A stretch of 64,000 bases of DNA from Pieris napi (Eukaryota > Arthropoda > Insecta > Lepidoptera > Pieridae): contig NC_062253.1 in the NCBI RefSeq assembly GCF_905475465.1, forward strand, positions 7,874,001 to 7,938,000. The letters are read 5' to 3'. Positions 12,401 through 21,400 of this stretch are shown here, one piece after another. The notes under the pieces were generated by a model that saw nothing but the letters and a program-made list of their open reading frames with translations, had not been told where the DNA came from and made no database searches. A program made the translations under genes and the position numbers. Every line of letters begins with the position of its first letter. Position 1 is the stretch's first letter.

Positions 12401-15400
12401 GTAGAGTGATGCCCATCAAGGAATACATTATATTAGGTATACGTACAAGAACGAGCGAGTTATCAGCCGTAGAGTTAAGACTGGACGCGAGAGTAGCGTG
12501 TCGTGGGGCATCTTCTCTTCTTACGCCCAGCCATACGCAACAAACGCTGCGACCACTCGCCAACTGCAGACTTGAAACTGTGTATACTACACCTGGAAAA
12601 ATAATTAATCATCAACAAATAATACGGCGTTATAGTCTATATAAGGCGTTAATTTTTATATAATTTCATGCAATCAGCCTCTTGGCTTTTATCAGATTTT
12701 GAGACAATTAGGGAATACAAATCTAATAATTTGTTTTCCCTTCGTAATTTGGAAACTATCAAACTGCTATATATAATAATAACACTTAATTCAATAAATA
12801 GGAGAAATCATATAATTGATAAATATAGAATTTGCGTGTTGTTCTCACGAGAATGTAAGTGCGTGCTCCTATTTGACCATCACTCCTGATAGAGGACTAA
12901 TCTTTGTTTTTAATTTATTTTATTATTATCTATTACTTAAGATGTCATGTGGAACATGGTGTAATGGTTGCAGCTCCTTACAAACGTGCAAAAAAACTTG
13001 GCGATTATAAGAGTAGCGGAGAGTTTATTACCAGTTCTTCTCTTCCGTTCTACACCCATGATTTGAGAACTGACAGTAAATGTAAAATTATTTATAATAG
13101 CATTTTATTTTTTTTTGACGTTCATAAGTGTACATTGTGATACCTATATGAATAAATGATTTTGAATTTTGAAATAACATCTTTTAGACAAAATAATGAA
13201 TCTTTTTATTTAAGTAAATCAGTTTCTTACCTAATTCAGTACCGTCCTTGTGCAATACAACGCCCCTATAGGTCCCATCCTTGTGTCTATAATCAGTTTC
13301 ATATTCGGGCCTGTTGTGTCGCGAGTGCGTGGGCGTAGACGTCGTCACGTGACTACGTACCGCACGCTTTACAACGCACGGAGTACCGGGAGGTTCCTCT
13401 GCAACATTTCATACAAATATTATTTTGCATTTACTTGTTTAAATTATTATTATGTAAAGCTTATAAATTTACATTTGCAGTTTTAGTATCTGATGTTATA
13501 CGGAACAGAAACGAAACTATTCTTACATAACTTATGATTGTTTAGTCTTTATTGATCTCGGTTCTTTAAAAATACGTACAGCGAAACATATCATATGATA
13601 TTGACGTGACATGAAGAATCCCGTTTATATACAATTTATTAAAATATTTAATATTTTAAGAGCAGTATTGGCCTAGTGGCTTAAGCGTGCGACTCTCATC
13701 CCTGAGGTCGTAGTTTCGATCTCGGCGCAGTAATGGACTTTCTATGTGCAAATTTAACATTCGCTCGAACGATGAAGGAAAATACCGTGAAGAAACCGCA
13801 TAGGTCTAAAATATAAACGGCGTGTGTCAGGCACAGGAGGATCATCTACTTGCCTATTAGATTAAAAAATGATAGTGATACATGTACAAAAATCTGAGTC
13901 CCAGACCTAAAACGGTTGTAATTAGTGAATTTTGTTTTTATTGAATTTACGATAATTCTATGATCACGGTAAATAACTCTTCAATTTTCATTATCTCTTC
14001 TTGTAAAACGTCAAACGTCAATTTGACCTCTGTATCTCGAACATAGCAACGTTGTATTTTACAACTTTTACAACTTGATCATTTGGAATTTATTATCTCT
14101 ATTGTTCGAACAAAAATAAGTTACCGACTTTAAGAACTTGCCGACAATGTGAGTACACTATTGTTTCTTAGAAAACATTTTAGGAGTATACGAGGCATGC
14201 CTTTTAAGTTCTGTCGTTTCCATATTTCCCGGCAACTTTGAATTTGGACATGTACTATATTCGAATGTGTTTACATTTTGAATCTCAAAACAGTTAAAAG
14301 TATTCGGATTAATGCTATTGTTTAGTCACAGCGACGATTTGAATCTGTTAAGTTACGTACGAAAATGAATCTTTCTAAGGAAAATGTTCGTGCAATAATT
14401 TTCTACAACTTTAGAAGAGGCCTGACACGGCTTCAGTATTTTGAAGAGCTAATATCTGTGTTCAGTGATGAAGCCCCATGTCTGCGGACTGTCGAACGCT
14501 GGTATTTAGAATTCCAGCCTGGAAATACTAGTGTTAGTGACCAATCTAGCGAAGGACTCCCAAAATCCGCCTTCACTGAAGAAAACATCATTGCTGTGAG
14601 ATAACTAATTCTCGAAGATTGTCATGTGACGTATCGAGAGATAGAGGCTCTTTTAGGCATCTCAGGGACAACCATTCAGAAGATCTTTCATGAAACGCTT
14701 GGTGTGAGAAAGCTAGTTTGCCGTTGGATACCGCATCTGCTTTCCGACGATCACAAGGCGGCCCGCGTCAGATGATGTAAGAAAACTCTGCAAAGGTTCA
14801 ACCGAAGAGAGTCAAATCACGTCTACGACATCATTAGTGATGCCGAATCTTGGATCTATGCCTACGATCCTGATTCCATACAACAATCTACAATATGGGT
14901 CTTTCAAGACGAGCCAAAGCCGACTAAAGTCATTCGTTCTCGAAGCACTTCAAAGAAGATGGTGGCCACGTTCGTTAGAAAAACCGGCCTTGTTGCGACT
15001 ATTGCACTTGAAGATCGTAGAACAGTTAACGCAGAGTGGTATACCATAGTTTGTTTACCACAAGTCATCGCCAAACTTTGAAAATCTAACTTAAAGCGGC
15101 GCATCACCCTGCACCACGACAACGCAAGCTCACACAGCGCTTGTCAAACAATTCAGTATTTTAAGCAGGAAAAAGTAGTAATTCTTGACCATCCTCCATA
15201 CAGTCCTGACCTAAGCCCTAACGATTTCTTTACATTTCAAAAAATTAAGAAAAGTCTTCGTGGTCAAAGGTTCCAGTCCGGAGAAGAAGCAGTCGACGCT
15301 TTCAAGTCAGCCATTTTGAACACCTCCACTTTAGAGTGGAATTAATGTTATAATAACTGGTTTAAGAGAATGGAAAAGTGTATTAAGCTACGTGGTGAAT

Positions 15401-18400
15401 ACTTTGAAAAACAATAAAAAGTACTATAAGGTTCTAGTTGTGTTTTTTTCTGCAAACGACAAAACTTAAAAGGCATGCCTCGTACAATAATAAATTTATG
15501 ACTCATGGAAACACGTGTTTGCTTGCTTTGTGTCAGGTGTTCAATTTTGATTCCCTTGAAATGTAGCTAAGCCAGTCATTTGTTTTCGACTTAAATACTG
15601 TGAGAAGTAGTTTGGTTCTACTGCAATACACATCAATTAGTACAACAGTTAACATGAGTGCTGTGAAACGTAAACTAAAAACTTTGAGTCTTGCTGAAAA
15701 ATTAGAAGTGCTCGAAGCTGTGAAGAGCTGTCAAAAAAGAAAGATGTTGCTGAACAATTTGGCCTGCCAATGAGTACTCTTTCAACAATAATAAAAAATG
15801 AATCAGACATCATGAGAAAAATACAAAACGGTCAAAGTTTGTCCTGCAAAAGACGACGAATTGCAGAATATCCGGGTTATGTACACCGTGGTTTTTCATC
15901 GTCGTCAACAGTAGTAGCTGAAACCGAAAATATTTCTATTTCACCTCCTGCAGAATGGAACGCAGTGCTATCTGAATCAGGAATATCCTTTGAGGACTTT
16001 GTTTTGTGCGATGATGGAGTTATGACTGCTGGGACATTATCTGATGACGAAATTATCGATTCAGTAGCTCAGAAAACCGATACTTATGATTTAGATGACA
16101 TAGAAGACGTGAATAGTACATGCGCTCCATGGGTTTCCATCAAAGAGGCGCGAACCGCATTGAATACCTTACGTAATTTTATAGAGCAAACCAGTAACTC
16201 TGAAGAAGAAGAATTTTCTGCTCTTTATAGATTTAGACAATGCTATAGATAGAGAACAACCAAATTATCTAAAGCAAAAAAAAAATTACTGACTTTTATT
16301 AATCCCATTATTTTTTATTTTAAAATGATTTGAAATAATGTTGATTTATAATAAGTACATAAATAAAAATATGTTTGTCACCTCTGCAAGTTGAATTTTT
16401 ATTTATTTTACCTCTCTAACTCAAAATTTATAAGAATAAACCTCAAACTCTTTATGTCGAATCAAAATCCACCTAAGTCGAAATCCTCCATAAGTTGAAA
16501 ACTCTATAACTCGAGTTTTTTGGCGTCTCCCTTGATGTTCGACTTATAAAGGTTCTACTGTATTGAATAAAACAAGTACTTGAAAAAGTTAGTACAAAAT
16601 ATCTGAAAGGCGAAACATACCTTCAAATTTCTTCCTTGGCGCTGATTCTGTCTGCGTCTCAAGATCGATATCATTACTCAGGCTATCGACGCTTTCGGTT
16701 CCATTATGACGCGGAAGTTCTTCAATCTCACAACCAGATGGCGGCATCTCATTAATCGGCGTCAAAAAGTCCGCACTTGTTTCATTGGAGTCACAAAAGT
16801 CAATAGAGATACTGCTCCTGTCTTCTTTCTTCTTTTTGTTGTCAAACGACAATCTTAATTGATCATTTCTTATTCTGGGAGATGTTCCGGTTGGCGTAAC
16901 TTCCTGCGAATGCTGAGATGTGTAGTAAATCGAGTCAGATTTTTCCGAAGCCTTCCCCGTTTTCCCGTTATGCTCAGAGCGGAGTATATTTTCCGATCGT
17001 GATTTTGAAATCGAGTGTGAAAAGTTCTCATCGTCGATTGAAATTCCGGACATGCCGGAAGTGACGTCAGGTAGTGCTGAAGTGTCATTCCGTTGTTCTG
17101 TGGTACTCAGGCTTGAGACCATGTCTTGTGTGGGTGTCGGTGTGTGTGTGATTAAACTGCTGGACTTGTCAAGGCAGAGAGCGCTGGAGGATTTTTCTCT
17201 ATTGGTAGAAAGAAGTGACGGCTGTACGTTTAGTGACATGCAGGCGGATTTCTGGCTTCCATTAAACGCTCCACATGAATCATCGTCTGTGTCTGAAACT
17301 AAAAGATGGATTGGGCTATACAAAAAATAAACATTTCATGATACAGGTTAACTCGTTTTATCAATCAATTAATATAATATATTGTTATACATATAAGGTT
17401 GTTAAGAATTATTAAAATTAATAAAATTTAAAAACCAAATTTTATTTTTTATTTCCTAAATTGTTTTTATTTATTTAACACTTCGTTGAAAGACATTCAG
17501 TACATTGAAAATAATTAATGAGGAGGGCAAAGGCCGGTCTAATCGCTTTAACCAACGCCAGACAACCACTATAACAAGTATAAAATTAAATCAAACAACC
17601 CAAGAAGTGCAAAACTAGTTACAATTATTTAAACATATAGAATTAACAAAACAAACAAATTAAAAATATGTTGTAATTAAAAATGAAAAAGGACACACGA
17701 ATCACAATAATTTAAATTAGCACGATTTATTAGAGATTAGATATTAAATTAAGAAACGATTTTATAAATAATTTCTACTACAAAATACTGTTTTATCAAA
17801 CTTTTAGCGTGTAAACCCAATTACCCAAGTTATAAGTCTACCCTCATAATTTTTGCGGGTAGATCTCATAACTTGGTTAAATACTTGGATATACATTAAT
17901 GAGACTACAAAAGGTAACTTACCCGACCCATCATCATTGTTCACAGGCGACAGGGTCATGTTCCTATTCGTATCTTGAATCTTGATCAAATCGCATTCCC
18001 TACAAAAGTTCTGTATGACATCTTCAATATGATGTCCGATAACTTCCGATAGCGACTTTCCGAATGTCAGTTGTGCAAAATGCTGGTTGCAAGCCGTAAT
18101 TATTCCAGACTCGTCCACCACTAGAAGTCCGCTTACGTTGTATGTAACCTGTAAAAGGCGTTATAATTTCTACAGAATTCATTATTAAAAGAAAGATTTG
18201 ATTTAAATCTGAATCGATTGTAATTTGACTATTATTTACTCTAATCCTTGGGATTAAGTTAGTCCAGTTCTAACAATTTGTATGACTTAAAACATCTTGC
18301 CATTCGGGGCACATGTCCCAACCACTAAGTCCGATGGACTTTATGAATTGGACGATGTTGGCGTCGAAAATCGATTTAATTGCTCCATTTCAATGTGTTA

Positions 18401-21400
18401 ATCTATGTATTACCATCACAGCGTAATACAGTAATGGATGTTGACGTCAATTGTCCTTTAGTAAAAGAAAAACTTAAGTAAACATGTCTCATGTTTTTAT
18501 TTATTTAGTTAAAAAATTCGAAACTGCCATGTTTTAAGTTCTTGTTTAAAATACGTATTTATGGCAGTTATGTTTGACGTGATAATTGCTTATGTAGAAA
18601 TATATACTTACCCTAACATTAACTTCAAATATAGGTCGATCTTTGGGCTTCATAGTTTCTGATTTAGATATCCAAAGACAAAGCGGAAACGAACATCCAT
18701 CTAATGTCCTACCTAAAAATAGTATGATTATTTATAACAAAGTTGCGTAAGCAGCGTTGGCCTTGTGGCTTGAACATGCAATCCTCATTCCTGAGGACGT
18801 AGGTTCGGACCCCGGCTGTGCACTAATAGACTTTTCTATGTGCGCGTTTAACAGGCGCTCGTACGGTGAAAGCAACCGGCATGCTTTAGACCCAAATACT
18901 ATAAGGTGTGTATCAGGCACAGAAGACTTATAACCTACTTGCCTATAAACCCCAGGAATCATGCAGAAATCTCAGGCTTGTATGCAGTAGCGCCAAAGCT
19001 TTTTCTTATATTTAAGTTTGTATAGCGCAGCTTAATACAAAGAGCGGTTAAGCTGTCACCGAATGAACTTGCTCGCCAACTCACCATTAGACAGTATGTG
19101 AGTTGACTAAAACGTCACCATATTCTAGAGCTAGAAGACCGACAGTAGCTCTAGACAGAAGATGAGTAGATGCTTCCAATGGGAAGTCACTCCACATGAC
19201 AGCACCACAGAAAAAATTCGCTCATAGCCTTAGGGCTGATTGCAAATAACCGCAGAAAAAAAAAAGTTTGTATAGTATATCTTACCAGTAGCCTTCTGTT
19301 TGGCCAATGCCTTAGGTATAGCAAGGTCATAAGGCGGCAAGTGTATTGAAGGAATGAGGGACGCTATAGGCAATCCCACGAGCTTCTCACACGACTCCGC
19401 TTGGAACAAAAGTCCTGCGTCAGCACCTTCACAACTTATTATTGTCCCCGTGTCTGCGTCTATGGTGAACTGGAAAGTAATATTATTTTCTTATACGGCA
19501 GGCTACTAATTGAGGAGAATAAAATTGTTATTCTTTTATTTTAAAAATAAATTATATTCTACCCGCTTATTCATATATATCCTGCAAAAATACATTGTAA
19601 CACTTTTAACTGCTACTGTGGTATAGTGGTTTATGGAATACAAAATAGCCCGAAGAATTCCGAAACAAATCTTAGAAGGCACAAAATGCTGATTATCTAT
19701 TAGTGGAAGAAACTTTAGTGAAATGTACACAGAACACATATTCTTAATGCGCCATTGGTGGATTATGGCACCTAATACCGACAAATGGTAAATTGGCTGA
19801 ATACTTTCCTTATTAGTTTCTTCATTACTAAAAACTATAATATAAATTTGAAATATAAAATATCCACCCCAACAATTTGGCAACAAAAATTTGAATGACA
19901 CAATTACCTTGTGCATTATTTTATACAAAGCAGTGTACTGTTCGCTCAATTGTTTTTTTATACATACCAAAACATTTTTACAGCTGACGGGCTCTGCAAC
20001 AACCAAACACGGGCCATCAGAATCCAACTGTCGGATCCAAAGTGATACTTGTAATGCAGTTCCATCTTTTGACAGTAATTCCACAACCTGGGCAAACATT
20101 TTACATATTTAAGAGATTAATAAAACTATACTACTACTGCCACAAATACATATCATAAACCTTTAGTAATGTAGTTTGTTGCATTGTATTCTGTACTTTA
20201 TCCAAAATATTTGGTTGAAAATAAATAATTATCTCTATATCTATACTTCATAAAATGTTTTTTTGTTGACTTGATTGTTAATAATTACCAAAACATCAAT
20301 TTATTGTATTTTATAACTGAAGTACAAAAAATAAATATTTTTTTGTTGTTTAAAGCTGTTCATCAACCAACCTAAGAAGAAAACTGATCATATTTGCATT
20401 ATACACATTATTTTTTAGTGTAAAAATTACTCACTTTACCACCTAGCAACACAGCTGTACCATCTTCAGAAGTGTCTCCATCTTCTGCATGTAAACTGAA
20501 CTTCTTTTGATTTGACCTGTTGTGTAGTAAGTCAGAAAAACACAGATCACAGAGTTCACCAGAAGAATATCCTAGAAGTGAGCATGCCTTGTTGTTTACT
20601 ATAAGAATCTGGGGACAAAATTTAAATAAAACATTGTTCTGTGATGACAATTTAAGTGCATAAATTTTGTCATAATTCATTCATCCATTACGGTATATTT
20701 AAGTAACAAACATATATATCCAATGACAAAAATACTTTTACAATTCTGTAAAAAAATAATTTTGGACAGTAAACTCTTTTACCATAAAGGGAAAATTTAT
20801 TTTTTGTTCTAATTTAAAGCAATTACATATATTTCTAAGTATAAATATTAGGTAAGTAATCTATTAGGCAGTTTAAAAGACAATTTTATCTGTAGAATTT
20901 AGTGAGACTAAATTGAAATTTAATATAAAATGAATATAGAGTAATACTTTCATAAATTTAAGGTCACTGATTGATTGATTGAACTGACCTTTGATGTATT
21001 AGGCTCAATTGTAAACACGGCTTTATTAGTTATATTTTGCTGTAGCCGGTCAGTTTGAGATTGTGCTGGTGAGCTGGTTACATCTCCTGACGCTAATGAT
21101 GTATTGAAACGAAGGCCATTGGGTCCGTCAACTAAAAAAATCCCATTGTTAGAATTGTTACTTCAACAAAATCAATATTTAATGTTGTGTAACTAAAAAA
21201 TTCACAGCATACACATAAGAACTACAGTTTGGTTTATCTAGTTGCTTAATAATTAAAAAAAACTATTTCATTTATAATCCCTTCTGCATCATATTCTCAT
21301 TAAAATATTAAATGACGAAAACCAGAAAAAGTAAGCAATGAAATACCTCTAACTAAATCAACAGATGTTTTAACTTTTGTTGGAGTTTCCATATCCATTT

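Noticed and set aside
19536..20099. 187-residue minus-strand open frame
   Set aside because: Exon 7 followed by intron read-through; the extra part has no domain.
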